A stretch of 64,000 bases of DNA from Alkalicoccus daliensis (GTDB lineage Bacteria; Bacillota; Bacilli; Bacillales; Salisediminibacteriaceae): positions 244,000 to 307,999 of the forward strand of contig NZ_FNIL01000004.1 in NCBI RefSeq assembly GCF_900103955.1, read 5' to 3'. The position numbers were made by a program, and so were the translations under genes. The notes below the pieces were generated by a model, which had not been told where the DNA came from, ran no database searches, and saw only the letters and a list, made by a program, of their open reading frames with translations. Position 1 is the first letter of the stretch; the number at the start of each line of letters is the position of its first letter. Shown in pieces: positions 31,310 through 44,907 of this stretch.

Positions 31310-31636
31310 TTACTTATCTAAAGATTCGCCAGATTTTTTAGCGATACGTACTTTCTTTCCGTTCTCAGTCTTGTATCCAACGCGGCTTGGTTCGTTCGTA
31401 GATGGATCAATTACCATTACGTTCGAGACGTGAATAGACGCTTCTTGGTTAAGAATTCCGCCTTGCGGGTTCGCTTGAGATGGCTTTGCATGTTTCTTAA
31501 CCATGTTTATGCCTTCCACAAGTACACGAGATTTCGCTGGATAAGCTTCAAGGACTGTTCCTTCTTTGCCTTTATCTTTCCCGGAGATGATTTTTACGTT
31601 ATCTCCCTTTTTTACGTGCAGCTTCACTTGGGACAT
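31310..31636 (-). CDS. rplX: 50S ribosomal protein L24
   Basis: 108 residues with an N-terminal KOW motif ([20 protein letters not shown]). It initiates 50S assembly at the 5' end of 23S rRNA. The C-terminal extension is a few residues longer than the usual 101-105. Confidence 0.98.
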   Translation of the reverse strand: MSQVKLHVKKGDNVKIISGKDKGKEGTVLEAYPAKSRVLVEGINMVKKHAKPSQANPQGGILNQEASIHVSNVMVIDPSTNEPSRVGYKTENGKKVRIAKKSGESLDK

Positions 31637-31684
31637 GAGGGCACCTCCTCTTTACTCGGATGTTTCCGGTATCTATCTAATATA

Positions 31685-32071
<387 letters not shown>

Positions 32072-32095
32072 TCAGGTAAGCAAACATATTGTTCT

Positions 32096-32359
32096 TTAGA
32101 TAACAACTGCCTCTTCAACTACCTCGACAAGTCGGAATCGCTTATCCTTTGATAGCGGGCGAGTTTCCATGATGCGCACGACATCGTTCACTTTTGCAGT
32201 GTTGTTCTCGTCATGTGCTTTATATTTCTTTGTGTGTTTTACACGCTTTCCGTAAAGCGGGTGCATCTTATAAGTTTCTGTAACAACTGTGATTGTTTTG
32301 TCCATCTTATCTGATGTCACACGGCCTACGTAGCTTTTACGATTATTACGTTCTGCCAC
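32096..32359 (-). CDS. rpsQ: 30S ribosomal protein S17
   Basis: 87 residues from a GTG start (reads as [14 protein letters not shown]) 7 bases after a strong AGGAGG site; the frame extends six codons upstream to a TTG that lies ahead of that site. OB-fold with [20 protein letters not shown]. The length equals B. subtilis S17. Confidence 0.96.
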   Translation of the reverse strand: MAERNNRKSYVGRVTSDKMDKTITVVTETYKMHPLYGKRVKHTKKYKAHDENNTAKVNDVVRIMETRPLSKDKRFRLVEVVEEAVVI

Positions 32360-32379
32360 AGTAAATCCTCCTCTCAAGA

Positions 32380-33669
<1,290 letters not shown>

Positions 33670-33671
33670 AC

Positions 33672-34013
33672 TTATCCCTCCTTCTTTTCTGTTAGTACGA
33701 GTGTAATGTGGCTTGTACGTTTGTTGATTCTGCTTGCACGTCCTTGTGCTCTTGGACGAAATCTTTTCATTGTAATACCTTCGTCTACGAATACTTTACT
33801 GATAACGAGGTTCTCAGGCTCCATTTCGTAGTTATGCTCTGCGTTCGCAATAGCTGAATTTAAAAGCTTCTCCACAACAGGGGATGCTTTCTTCGGCGTG
33901 TGGTTAAGAATGGAGATTGCCTCACCAACTTCTTTTCCACGGATTAAGTCTACGACCAGACGAGCTTTGCGAGGAGCAATGCGTACTTGTTTTGCAACTG
34001 CTTTAGCTTCCAT
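33672..34013 (-). CDS. rplV: 50S ribosomal protein L22
   Basis: 113 residues. Starts with [20 protein letters not shown] and has the tunnel-lining beta hairpin around [20 protein letters not shown], the macrolide-resistance hot spot, here without obvious insertion or deletion. Confidence 0.98.
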   Translation of the reverse strand: MEAKAVAKQVRIAPRKARLVVDLIRGKEVGEAISILNHTPKKASPVVEKLLNSAIANAEHNYEMEPENLVISKVFVDEGITMKRFRPRAQGRASRINKRTSHITLVLTEKKEG

Positions 34014-34035
34014 GATCAGTACCTCCCCTCTTTAA

Positions 34036-34314
34036 TTAACGTCGTGTTTTCTTATCGTCAGAAGCGTGGCCTCTGTAAGTGCGCGTTGGTGCAAATTCAC
34101 CAAGCTTGTGCCCAACCATATCTTCCTGAATGTAAACCGGAACGTGCTTGCGACCATCATAAACGGCGATCGTGTGCCCGATGAACTGTGGGAAGATCGT
34201 AGAACGGCGTGACCAGGTTTTGATCAGCTTTTTGTTTTGAGTATCGCCCTGTGCTTCAACCTTTTTCATCAAGTGATCATCTACAAATGGTCCCTTTTTT
34301 AAACTGCGACCCAT
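34036..34314 (-). CDS. rpsS: 30S ribosomal protein S19
   Basis: 92 residues. [20 protein letters not shown] and [17 protein letters not shown] are diagnostic. It sits at the head of the small subunit with S13. It lies 60 bases after rplB. Confidence 0.98.
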   Translation of the reverse strand: MGRSLKKGPFVDDHLMKKVEAQGDTQNKKLIKTWSRRSTIFPQFIGHTIAVYDGRKHVPVYIQEDMVGHKLGEFAPTRTYRGHASDDKKTRR

Positions 34315-34374
34315 AATGGTACCTCCCTTCGCAACTGTGCTACGGTTCTATAGCAGAACCGTAGATCAATTACG

Positions 34375-35208
34375 TTATTTTTTACGACGACGGCGTACGA
34401 TATATTTATCGGACTCTTTGTTCTTGTTTCGTGTCTTGTAACCAAGCGTAGGCTTGCCCCAAGGTGACATTGGAGATGGACGGCCGATTGGCGCGCGACC
34501 TTCACCACCACCGTGTGGGTGATCATTAGGGTTCATAACAGAACCACGTACAGTTGGACGTTTGTTCATCCAGCGTGAGCGTCCTGCTTTACCGATTGTT
34601 ACAAGTTCGTGCTCGATGTTTCCAACCTGACCTACTGTAGCACGGCAAGTGCCAAGAATCAAGCGTGTTTCACCGGAACGAAGACGTACAAGTACGTACT
34701 TGTCTTCACGTCCCAATACCTGTGCTTCTGCTCCTGCAGAGCGAACCAGCTGTCCGCCTTTACCAGGACGAAGCTCGATATTGTGAATGATAGTACCAAC
34801 TGGGATGTCTTTCAACTGAAGCGCATTACCAGTTTTAATGTCTGCATCTTTACCAGACATGATGATTGTACCTACTGTAAGGCCTTTTGGTGAAAGGATA
34901 TAACGCTTTTCACCATCTGCATAGTTGATTAGAGAAATGTTCGCAGAACGGTTCGGATCGTATTCTACCGTAGCAACGCGTCCTGGAATTCCATCTTTAT
35001 CACGCTTAAAATCAACAATACGATATTGACGCTTGTGTCCGCCACCCTGGTGACGTACAGAAATACGTCCCTGGTTGTTACGGCCGGCTTTCTTGGAAAG
35101 TGGAGCCAGTAACGATTTTTCAGGCTTGTCTGTTGTGAGATCCTGAAAATCCAGTGATGTCATAAATCGGCGACCGTTTGTGGTCGGTTTATACTTTTTG
35201 ATAGCCAT
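34375..35208 (-). CDS. rplB: 50S ribosomal protein L2
   Basis: 277 residues. The universally conserved C-terminal block [19 protein letters not shown] is intact, including the histidine important for peptidyl transfer. Length is normal for Bacilli. Confidence 0.99.
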   Translation of the reverse strand: MAIKKYKPTTNGRRFMTSLDFQDLTTDKPEKSLLAPLSKKAGRNNQGRISVRHQGGGHKRQYRIVDFKRDKDGIPGRVATVEYDPNRSANISLINYADGEKRYILSPKGLTVGTIIMSGKDADIKTGNALQLKDIPVGTIIHNIELRPGKGGQLVRSAGAEAQVLGREDKYVLVRLRSGETRLILGTCRATVGQVGNIEHELVTIGKAGRSRWMNKRPTVRGSVMNPNDHPHGGGEGRAPIGRPSPMSPWGKPTLGYKTRNKNKESDKYIVRRRRKK

Positions 35209-35240
35209 GAGCTTTTCCCTCCTTCGCTAAAAAATGTTTA

Positions 35241-35531
35241 TTACGCACCTTCAAAGAATTCTAATTCTTTGCTGTCCGCTGAAAGCTCGATAATCGCTTT
35301 TTTGCGCTTGCGAGTATAGCCGCTGTGTCGGCCAAAACGCTTAAATTTACCTTTATAATTCATCGTATTCACGCTTACTACTTCTACACCGAAGATTTCT
35401 TCTACTGCAGAGCGGATCTGCGGCTTCGTAGCACGCGGGTCTACTTCAAACGTATACTTTTTCTGTTCCATAAGATCTGCGGAACGTTCTGTGATAATCG
35501 GGCGCTTAATAATTTCTCTTGCGTTTGACAT
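35241..35531 (-). CDS. rplW: 50S ribosomal protein L23
   Basis: 96 residues. It docks trigger factor and SRP at the tunnel exit; block [19 protein letters not shown] is typical. The start overlaps the rplD stop by one base. Confidence 0.98.
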   Translation of the reverse strand: MSNAREIIKRPIITERSADLMEQKKYTFEVDPRATKPQIRSAVEEIFGVEVVSVNTMNYKGKFKRFGRHSGYTRKRKKAIIELSADSKELEFFEGA

Positions 35532-36154
35532 TATGCAAGCACCTCCTCTACCTGTTTAACAGCTTCTTGAGTAATGATGAGCTTCTCATGTGTAAGAAGA
35601 TCAAGTACATTTACTCCTTTTGCTGAAACAGAAGTTACTCCTGGAAGGTTACGGGCAGACAAAGCTACTGCTTCGTTGAAGTCCGCTGTTACGATAAGCG
35701 TTTTTGTTGTTGCAGAAAGACCTGCAAGAACTGCTTTCATTTCCTTCGTTTTTGGAGCTTCAAAACTCAATTCTTCAACCACGCGGATGTTATCCTCGTG
35801 CACTTTTGAAGAAAGAGCTGATTTTAATGCTAAACGGCGCTGCTTCTTAGGAAGCTTGTAACCGTAATTTCTTGGTGTAGGACCGAAAGTCACTCCACCG
35901 CCTACCCAGATTGGGGAACGAATAGAACCGTGACGTGCGCGGCCTGTTCCTTTTTGACGCCATGGCTTAATACCGCCACCGCGTACTTCTGAACGGTCTT
36001 TTGTTTTGTGTGTTCCTTGACGGCGTGATGCTTGCTGCATAATCACTGCTTCGTAAAGAACGTCTTTATTTGGTTCAATACCGAATACACCTTCTGCAAG
36101 TTCGATATCGCCTGCTTGTGAGCCATCTTGTTTATATAGTGTAACTTTAGGCAT
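35531..36154 (-). CDS. rplD: 50S ribosomal protein L4
   Basis: 207 residues. The tunnel-reaching loop [19 protein letters not shown] is conserved. In E. coli L4 also represses the S10 operon; no equivalent control can be read here. It lies 26 bases after rplC. Confidence 0.98.
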   Translation of the reverse strand: MPKVTLYKQDGSQAGDIELAEGVFGIEPNKDVLYEAVIMQQASRRQGTHKTKDRSEVRGGGIKPWRQKGTGRARHGSIRSPIWVGGGVTFGPTPRNYGYKLPKKQRRLALKSALSSKVHEDNIRVVEELSFEAPKTKEMKAVLAGLSATTKTLIVTADFNEAVALSARNLPGVTSVSAKGVNVLDLLTHEKLIITQEAVKQVEEVLA

Positions 36155-36180
36155 CGGGGCTCCTCCTTTCTTATCTGAAA

Positions 36181-36810
36181 TTATTCAGCTTTGATCGCTG
36201 ATTGAACTGTTACGTAGCTTTTCTTCGCGCCTGGAACATTTCCTTTAACGAGAAGAACGTTACGCTCTGTGTCGACTCTGACAACTTCAAGGTTTTGTAC
36301 AGTTACTGTTTCTCCACCCATGCGGCCTGGAAGTAATTTACCCGGACGTACGTGGTTCGGGTCAACTGGACCCATGGAACCTGGAGAACGGTGATAGTGG
36401 GAACCGTGGGACATTGGTCCGCGGGACTGGTTGTGGCGCTTGATCGCACCCTGGAAACCTTTACCTTTAGACTTGCCGGTAACGTCCACTACATCTCCTT
36501 CTGCAAAAACATCTACCTTGACTTCCTGACCAACCTCTAGTTCAGCTGCCTCAGCGTCGCGGATTTCCTTCACGAAGCGCTTAGGTGTTGCGTTTGCCTT
36601 TGCTGCGTGACCTTTCTTCGGTTTGTTCTGACCATTTTCTTTCTGATCAAAAGCACCAAGCTGTACAGCTTCGTAACCTTCACCTTCTACTGTCTTCTTC
36701 TGAAGAACAACGTTTGGCTCAGCCTGGATCACTGTTACTGGTACTGCTTCACCAGCTGCTGTGAAAACCTGAGTCATGCCTAGCTTCTTTCCTAAGATTC
36801 CTTTGGTCAT
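36181..36810 (-). CDS. rplC: 50S ribosomal protein L3
   Basis: 209 residues. [20 protein letters not shown] start and the central loop [17 protein letters not shown] that approaches the peptidyl transferase centre. It lies 45 bases after rpsJ. Confidence 0.98.
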   Translation of the reverse strand: MTKGILGKKLGMTQVFTAAGEAVPVTVIQAEPNVVLQKKTVEGEGYEAVQLGAFDQKENGQNKPKKGHAAKANATPKRFVKEIRDAEAAELEVGQEVKVDVFAEGDVVDVTGKSKGKGFQGAIKRHNQSRGPMSHGSHYHRSPGSMGPVDPNHVRPGKLLPGRMGGETVTVQNLEVVRVDTERNVLLVKGNVPGAKKSYVTVQSAIKAE

Positions 36811-36855
36811 CCGTCACACCTCCTATAATTTAATATTTGTAAAATTTATGATCAA

Positions 36856-37296
<441 letters not shown>

Positions 37297-37302
37297 TTAG
37301 AT

Positions 37303-37331
37303 AGTATACAGGATTTACACCGTATACGCAA
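37303..37331 (-). promoter_or_regulatory. SigA-type promoter of the S10 operon
   Basis: TTGCGT (37326-37331), a 17-base spacer and TATACT (37303-37308) on the minus strand, leaving a leader of about 130 bases before rpsJ. Confidence 0.75.
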
Positions 37332-37419
37332 TGCTTTTTTTATATATTCTTACGGCCACACTTTGAACATTATACAATCTGTGCTTCCTGTATGCAATGG
37401 GGTAGCGAAAATTCTTTTT

Positions 37420-38244
37420 TCAGCGGCGGTAATGCAGCTGGATAAGGAGTGGTGAGAGGAGAAAGATGGGGGTTTGATGGGCGAGGTCTTCCTCTACAGT
37501 AATAATGTCTCCCCTCACCCCCGCAAAGATGTTCATCGCTTCTAAGGGTATGCCGTCATATTTCGTATCAATGAGTTTATTTTTATTTATGTCTCTCACT
37601 TCAAATTGGATACCGCCGAAGCCGCCGTGGTTTTCTCCAATCTTGTTGCCAGCTTCATCATAGATGTTGGAATAGGCTCGGAGCAGGTTCAGCAGATTCA
37701 TATCATATTCGGCGAGTTTCGTTCCATCGCTGGTATATAAATGATATCTCTGTTTAAATCCGCGGTCTTTGTAAAGCCGGTAGAGAGTGCCTTCCTGATT
37801 TTCCACGATAATTTTCTTTTTCAGGTAAGGCCTGAGTCCAATGAGATGCAGACAGAACTTCGCTGCTTTCTGAAGGCCGGTTACATCCTCCCGGATCACA
37901 GCGACTGCTTCTCCCTTCATTGTAAAGATCACAAACTCCCGCAGCCAGTGGACAAAGGGGACGAGTATAAACCTCCGTTGCTTTTCGAACGTAAGCGATT
38001 GTTCCGGAGTAGTTACCTTTATTTCTTTCGCACGTGTTTTTTTCGCATGTGCTGCAATAAGGAAGCCGGGGAAGCTTCCTGCGAGCACCACGAGGTACAG
38101 CGCATTCGGATGCAGCAGGTACTGCCAGCCGATGATACTGAAGGCAGCAGTGATAATCAGCGCTGCCGCTAAAGAGAGCCAGGCAAGCAGGCGGAACGTT
38201 TTCGCTGTTCTTATGTAGTATTGCTGTATATTCATTAGTGGCAT
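37420..38244 (-). CDS. Membrane protein of unknown function between tuf and rpsJ
   Basis: A 274-residue protein. Two membrane segments lie at about residues 17-36 and 45-63, followed by a basic region and a soluble C-terminal domain of about 180 residues made of short repeated beta strands (VENQEGTLYRLYKDRGF, YDEAGNKIGENHGGFGG, DINKNKLIDTKYDG). That pattern loosely recalls the LURP-one/scramblase or tubby-like beta barrel, but I do not claim membership. It is not part of the conserved ribosomal block and interrupts the usual tuf-rpsJ junction. It has an AGGA site 7 bases before the ATG. Function unknown. Confidence 0.7.
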   Translation of the reverse strand: MPLMNIQQYYIRTAKTFRLLAWLSLAAALIITAAFSIIGWQYLLHPNALYLVVLAGSFPGFLIAAHAKKTRAKEIKVTTPEQSLTFEKQRRFILVPFVHWLREFVIFTMKGEAVAVIREDVTGLQKAAKFCLHLIGLRPYLKKKIIVENQEGTLYRLYKDRGFKQRYHLYTSDGTKLAEYDMNLLNLLRAYSNIYDEAGNKIGENHGGFGGIQFEVRDINKNKLIDTKYDGIPLEAMNIFAGVRGDIITVEEDLAHQTPIFLLSPLLIQLHYRR

Positions 38245-38340
38245 GATCCTTTCCTGAATTTTAGTGGTGGTCAGGTTTATCCATTATACAAGAAAAGGTT
38301 GTTTGGAGTCGCGGCTTGTTTTTATATGAAGAGGCTGTAT

Positions 38341-38520
38341 CCGGTATATGCTGTTAGTAATAGGTTTGTATCTGTACACGATGACGTATTATCTGCTTTT
38401 AGCAGCTGATATTCTGTTATTAGCGTATGTAACTGTTACTAATGGGAAAGAATCTGATTTTAATAAAGTGATTATTTTATTTATCTGATTTTAGTACCCC
38501 CGAATCTGTCATTAGCAAAA
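38341..38520. repeat. Phased motif array 1 (left of NERD gene)
   Basis: Eight occurrences of a short motif close to TCTG-NNN-TTAG. The TCTG elements start at about 38350, 38371, 38392, 38413, 38432, 38453, 38484 and 38505, so spacings are 21, 21, 21, 19, 21, 31 and 21. The intervening bases vary. Array 2 at 39698-39872 has the same order and spacing. Confidence 0.85.
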
Positions 38521-38525
38521 CAATG

Positions 38526-38560
38526 AAAAAAGACAGATCACTTAACTCATGCGATCTGCC
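38526..38560 (-). terminator. Intrinsic terminator after NERD gene
   Basis: On the minus strand GGCAGATC / GATCTGTC pair around an 11-base loop and are followed by TTTTTTC, about 10-45 bases after the stop codon. Confidence 0.75.
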
Positions 38561-38568
38561 TTCGGTTC

Positions 38569-39540
38569 CTAAAAAAATCTATTCAATTCCAATTTGTATT
38601 TTCTCCCTTTGCTTGGGACTCCATTGTGAATGACATATGGAAAAATTAACTTTCTTGCAGTGACCCGGGAGACATGAGAGAGGAAAATGCGATATACACT
38701 TAAAGAATGAAATCCTACATTGAGTATAGCCAGATCCTGTAATGCCTGCAAATGCACATGGTCATCTTTTTGATTGCACGAACTGCAGTACCAAGTTTCT
38801 CTTTTACGACGAAGCCTCCTGGCTTTACATCCAGGACAGCGAATAGCATGCATTACATCGGTCGGCTGGAGATTGTATTTTTTGAGCAAAGAGTGATTCG
38901 CTTCTTCATTTTCCTTGCGCAGTAGCTTTTCCAGCTCTTGAAGCTGCGATTTAGTGAGCACCCGTTTGGAGTGCAGTAACTGTTGTGAATCAATTATTTC
39001 AGGTAAAAGTTCCGCATGATATAACTCTGGAATGGGTGTATGGGTGGAAATCTGTGTGTGGGGATTCGATATTATTACGTGTGCACATAGCGGTATTGTC
39101 GGCAGGGAGTATAACTTAAGCCATTGAGCGAGCTGTGTCGCCTGTCGCTTTGCCTGCTGGATGGGGCACGGGTAGGTTGTTACTGCTTCGTTTTTAATTT
39201 GGAGCATTTGCCCGTAATGCGGTTCGAATGTCAACCTGCCGGAATAGTTTTTCACCTCGCCGATATATATAAATGATGGGGTAACGAGGAGGAGGTCGAT
39301 CTGAAAGTAATAATTGCTGTCTTTTGTTTTAAAGCGGAGTCCCCGGCAGATAAAAGCTTCTTTATGTATGTTCAGAAACGACAGAATATAATTCAGTGAC
39401 TCTTCTCCCTGAAATCCGGAGAGGTACTTTTGATAGTCCTTTTCTATTTTCTCATATACAGTGTATCTTTGTGGCAGTCTGCGCAACAGTGCCTCGTATT
39501 GTAAAAGGTATAAAGGTCTTTCTAAATTGTATGTATTCAT
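38569..39540 (-). CDS. NERD-domain (nuclease-related) protein with zinc ribbon
   Basis: A 323-residue protein. A NERD domain at about residues 40-150 carries the PD-(D/E)XK-like residues: Glu46/Glu47 in FQGEES, Asp82 in QIDLLL, and Glu95/Lys97 in GEVKNYSG. A zinc ribbon follows, with Cys235, Cys238, Cys252 and Cys255. The NERD family is proposed to act in DNA processing and occurs in many Bacilli; a molecular role has not been settled. The ATG has an AAAGGAG site. The gene is bracketed by two copies of a phased repeat array and sits between tuf and rpsJ, a place that normally holds no such gene, which suggests acquisition. Confidence 0.85.
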   Translation of the reverse strand: MNTYNLERPLYLLQYEALLRRLPQRYTVYEKIEKDYQKYLSGFQGEESLNYILSFLNIHKEAFICRGLRFKTKDSNYYFQIDLLLVTPSFIYIGEVKNYSGRLTFEPHYGQMLQIKNEAVTTYPCPIQQAKRQATQLAQWLKLYSLPTIPLCAHVIISNPHTQISTHTPIPELYHAELLPEIIDSQQLLHSKRVLTKSQLQELEKLLRKENEEANHSLLKKYNLQPTDVMHAIRCPGCKARRLRRKRETWYCSSCNQKDDHVHLQALQDLAILNVGFHSLSVYRIFLSHVSRVTARKLIFPYVIHNGVPSKGRKYKLELNRFF

Positions 39541-39697
39541 TTAACAGCTCCTTTTGAAATACAATATACGGTTATTATATTAGAGTTTCCCTTTCATTTC
39601 CACAAATTATACGAACAAAAGTTCTTTATTTGTATTTTCACTTAGTAGTCTCTCTATGAAAAAATTCAGTATAACTTTTATGTATGGATAAAGTTCC

Positions 39698-39872
39698 CGG
39701 ATTCTGACATTAGCAGCAGTTATCTGTACACGATGAAGAATTATCTGCTTTTAGCAGCGGCTATTCTGTTATTAGTGTGCGTATCTGTTACTAAAAGAAA
39801 GGAATCTGATTTTAAGTACGCAGTTTCCTATTTATCTGTCATTAGTAGATTCAAATCTGTTATTAGCAAATA
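39698..39872. repeat. Phased motif array 2 (right of NERD gene)
   Basis: Eight TCTG-NNN-TTAG-like elements with TCTG at about 39703, 39723, 39744, 39765, 39784, 39805, 39835 and 39856 (spacings 20, 21, 21, 19, 21, 30, 21). It aligns along its length to array 1 in the same orientation, including shared stretches such as TCTGTACACGATGA and ATCTGCTTTTAGCAGC. Confidence 0.85.
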
Positions 39873-39925
39873 AGCATCTCCCTGTCCTCCGTCCTGCCTA
39901 TCCTCCAAAAACACCCGCCCAAACA

Positions 39926-39962
39926 AAAAAAGAGCCGAGCGATAAATCGCTCGACCCTTCTA
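39926..39962 (-). terminator. Intrinsic terminator after tuf
   Basis: On the minus strand a GTCGAGCGAT / ATCGCTCGGC stem with a short loop is followed by CTCTTTTTTT. It closes the str operon. Confidence 0.88.
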
Positions 39963-39978
39963 TAAAAGAGTAATAAAA

Positions 39979-41169
39979 TTACTCAGTGATTTGTGCTACA
40001 ACGCCAGCGCCTACTGTACGTCCACCTTCGCGGATAGAGAACTTAGTTCCCTCTTCAATCGCGATTGGTGAGATTAGTTCAACAACCATTTCAATGTTGT
40101 CACCAGGCATAACCATTTCTACGCCTTCTGGAAGGTGAGTAACACCAGTTACGTCCGTAGTACGGAAGTAGAACTGTGGGCGGTAGTTAGTGAAGAATGG
40201 AGTGTGACGTCCACCTTCTTCTTTTGAAAGAACGTAAACTTCCGCTTTGAACTTAGTGTGTGGAGTGATAGTTCCTGGCTTCGCAAGAACTTGTCCACGG
40301 TTGATGTCGTCACGGGATACACCACGTAGAAGTGCACCAATGTTGTCACCAGCTTCAGCATAGTCAAGAAGCTTACGGAACATTTCAACACCAGTTACAG
40401 TTGTCTTAGAAGGAGCTTCCGCAAGACCAATGATCTCTACTTCGTCACCTACGTTAAGCTGTCCACGCTCAACACGACCTGTAGCAACAGTACCACGGCC
40501 AGTGATAGAGAATACGTCCTCTACTGGCATCATGAATGGCTTATCTTTGTCGCGGTCTGGAGTTGGGATGTAGTCATCCACTTGCTGCATAAGCTCAAGG
40601 ATAGCGTTTTCGTGCTCTTCGTCACCCTCAAGTGCTCTTAGTGCAGAACCTTTAACGACAGGAATGTCGTCACCAGGGAAGTCATACTCAGAAAGAAGTT
40701 CACGAACTTCCATTTCTACTAGTTCAAGTAGCTCTTCGTCGTCCACCTGGTCAGTTTTGTTAAGGAATACTACGATAGAAGGTACCCCTACCTGACGAGA
40801 AAGAAGAATGTGCTCACGAGTTTGTGGCATTGGGCCGTCCGCTGCAGATACTACAAGGATAGCTCCGTCCATTTGTGCTGCACCAGTGATCATGTTTTTA
40901 ACATAGTCAGCGTGTCCAGGGCAGTCAACGTGTGCATAGTGACGGGAATCAGTTTCATACTCTACGTGTGCAGTAGAGATTGTGATTCCGCGCTCGCGCT
41001 CTTCTGGAGCACCATCAATCTGGTCATAAGCCATAGCTGTACCTTTACCAGATTTCTTGTGAAGTACGAAAGTAATTGCTGCAGTTAACGTTGTTTTACC
41101 GTGGTCAACGTGTCCAATTGTACCGATATTAGCATGCGTTTTGGAACGATCAAATTTTTCTTTACCCAT
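39979..41169 (-). CDS. tuf: Elongation factor Tu
   Basis: 396 residues. Delivers aminoacyl-tRNA to the ribosome as a GTPase. G1 GHVDHGKT at 19-26, DCPGHADY (G3) and NKTD (G4) are present; the histidine after DCPG is the catalytic residue. It is preceded by a GGAGG site and 116 bases after fusA. Confidence 0.99.
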   Translation of the reverse strand: MGKEKFDRSKTHANIGTIGHVDHGKTTLTAAITFVLHKKSGKGTAMAYDQIDGAPEERERGITISTAHVEYETDSRHYAHVDCPGHADYVKNMITGAAQMDGAILVVSAADGPMPQTREHILLSRQVGVPSIVVFLNKTDQVDDEELLELVEMEVRELLSEYDFPGDDIPVVKGSALRALEGDEEHENAILELMQQVDDYIPTPDRDKDKPFMMPVEDVFSITGRGTVATGRVERGQLNVGDEVEIIGLAEAPSKTTVTGVEMFRKLLDYAEAGDNIGALLRGVSRDDINRGQVLAKPGTITPHTKFKAEVYVLSKEEGGRHTPFFTNYRPQFYFRTTDVTGVTHLPEGVEMVMPGDNIEMVVELISPIAIEEGTKFSIREGGRTVGAGVVAQITE

Positions 41170-41285
41170 GATCGAAATCCTCCTTACATATAGTTGAATT
41201 TTTTATTTCTGATTGGAAAGGCGAAAGACATTGCAGTCACCTTCCCTAGCTTACAACAAAAACAAGTTACTGACAATGACTGGCC

Positions 41286-43364
<2,079 letters not shown>

Positions 43365-43462
43365 GTGTCTTTTCTCCTTCCTGTGAATCATAGTAGATTA
43401 TCTGAAGGATAGAGCGGAGCTGACTCCGCTCCCTTCAGTTAAAGAATGGCATGCAAACAGGC

Positions 43463-43933
43463 CTACCAGCGGTAATGAGCAAATGCTTTATTCGCTTCTG
43501 CCATTTTGTGCGTTTCTTCACGCTTTTTCACTGCTGCACCTGTGTTGTTTGCTGCATCCATGATTTCATTCGCTAGACGCTCTTCCATCGTTTTTTCTCC
43601 ACGTAGACGAGCATAGCTTACGAGCCAGCGAAGTCCGAGAGTCGTACGACGCTCTGGTTTAACTTCGATCGGCACCTGATAGTTTGCACCACCGACACGG
43701 CGTGCTTTTACCTCAAGTACTGGCATGATATTTTTAAGTGCTTCTTCAAATACTTCCTGCGGGTCCTTGCCGGAACGTTCGCGTACAAGGTCGAAAGCTG
43801 CATAAAGAGACTTTTGTGCAACACCTTTCTTACCGTCGATCATGATACGGTTGATCAGGCGAGTCACTAGTTTTGACTTATAAATAGGGTCTGCTAATAC
43901 ATCGCGGCGTGGTACTGGTCCTTTACGAGGCAT
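43463..43933 (-). CDS. rpsG: 30S ribosomal protein S7
   Basis: 156 residues from [18 protein letters not shown] with AAAGGAGG upstream; six extra upstream codons overlap that site. S7 initiates assembly of the 16S 3' domain and contacts E-site tRNA. Length is standard. A small GC-rich hairpin (GAGCGGA / TCCGCTC, about 43412-43431) lies between it and fusA. Confidence 0.97.
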   Translation of the reverse strand: MPRKGPVPRRDVLADPIYKSKLVTRLINRIMIDGKKGVAQKSLYAAFDLVRERSGKDPQEVFEEALKNIMPVLEVKARRVGGANYQVPIEVKPERRTTLGLRWLVSYARLRGEKTMEERLANEIMDAANNTGAAVKKREETHKMAEANKAFAHYRW

Positions 43934-43979
43934 ATAGGTCCCTCCTTTCAATCATAGTAAGACTGCGGAAACAGTCAAT

Positions 43980-44393
43980 TTATTTCTTAGGTTTTTTCGC
44001 ACCGTACTTAGAACGGCTCTGCATACGGCCTTCAACTGCTGCTGTATCAAGTGCTCCACGAACAACGTGGTAACGCACACCCGGTAAGTCTTTTACACGG
44101 CCTCCGCGGATAAGCACTACACTGTGCTCCTGCAGATTGTGTCCGATACCAGGGATATACGCGTTCACTTCGATCTGGTTAGTCAAGCGTACACGAGCAT
44201 ACTTACGAAGAGCCGAGTTCGGCTTCTTAGGAGTCATTGTTCCTACACGAGTACATACACCACGCTTCTGTGGAGATGCTTCGTCCGTCTGACGCTTCTT
44301 GTAGCTGTTATAACCTTTATTCAAAGCTGGTGAGTCGGACTTTTTGCCTTTTGACTTACGTCCATCACGTACTAACTGATTAATAGTTGGCAT
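43980..44393 (-). CDS. rpsL: 30S ribosomal protein S12
   Basis: 137 residues from [15 protein letters not shown] with GGGAGG upstream; the frame extends 13 codons further but without conservation. The decoding loops [17 protein letters not shown] and [17 protein letters not shown] keep the lysines at the streptomycin-resistance positions (KKPNSA and RVKDLPG), so it looks wild type. Confidence 0.97.
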   Translation of the reverse strand: MPTINQLVRDGRKSKGKKSDSPALNKGYNSYKKRQTDEASPQKRGVCTRVGTMTPKKPNSALRKYARVRLTNQIEVNAYIPGIGHNLQEHSVVLIRGGRVKDLPGVRYHVVRGALDTAAVEGRMQSRSKYGAKKPKK

Positions 44394-44505
44394 TGAATGT
44401 TTCCTCCCTTCCTGATTAAAATGCAAGCCCACTGGTCCAGGTGGTTCACAAATGGGTAAAAGGAAAGTCTTTGCTGTTTACAGCGTAAATCAGCAAAAAC
44501 TTTTT

Positions 44506-44754
44506 TTACTTTTTAATTGCTACAATTGCTGCGTTCACGTCAATTCCACAAGCTTTTCCAAGCTTTTTCATTGAATCTACATAATCGACTGGGACAGAGG
44601 TTGTCTCTGCTGCCGTGAGTACCTTTGTAAGCACTTCTTGATCTGCATCTTCCGCAACAATCAGCTCTCTTACCTGATCACTTTCCAGTGCTTTTAACGT
44701 TTGCTTCGTGCCGACAACTTTTTCTGACGCCTGTGCTACTTTTTCATAAGACAT
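44506..44754 (-). CDS. rplGB: L7Ae-family ribosomal/K-turn binding protein (RplGB, YbxF)
   Basis: 82 residues from MSYEKVAQASEKVVGTKQTL, with TTGGAGG upstream; the frame continues 24 codons without support. L7Ae fold with ELIVAEDADQEVLTKVLTAA and VPVDYVDSMKKLGKACGI. It binds kink-turn RNA, and in B. subtilis the gene sits in the same place, between rpoC and rpsL. Confidence 0.94.
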   Translation of the reverse strand: MSYEKVAQASEKVVGTKQTLKALESDQVRELIVAEDADQEVLTKVLTAAETTSVPVDYVDSMKKLGKACGIDVNAAIVAIKK

Positions 44755-44794
44755 TTGTATCCTCCAAAGTATCAGGTATTTGGCACACTTAGAT

Positions 44795-44823
44795 ATAGTA
44801 TCACCAGCATACAGGAGTGTCAA
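44795..44823 (-). promoter_or_regulatory. SigA-type promoter of the str operon
   Basis: TTGACA (44818-44823), a 17-base spacer and TACTAT (44795-44800) on the minus strand, about 40 bases before the rplGB start. It follows a GC-rich hairpin (AAGCGGGAG / CTCCCGCTT, 44881-44903) just after rpoC, which lacks a clean T-run on this strand. Confidence 0.8.
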
Positions 44824-44907
44824 CACTTTTCCGCAAAGGAATTTTGTCCTTCGTTTGATAAGTGGCAGACACCTAGAGAGAAGCGGGAGAAATTCTCCCG
44901 CTTTCTG

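Noticed and set aside
38341-39872. CRISPR array
   Set aside because: Elements are only about 12 bases with period near 21 and degenerate spacers that are shared between the two arrays; there are no cas genes.
41170-41285. Separate tuf promoter
   Set aside because: A TTGTCA with 17 bases to TAAGCT is present, but the -10 match is too weak to list.
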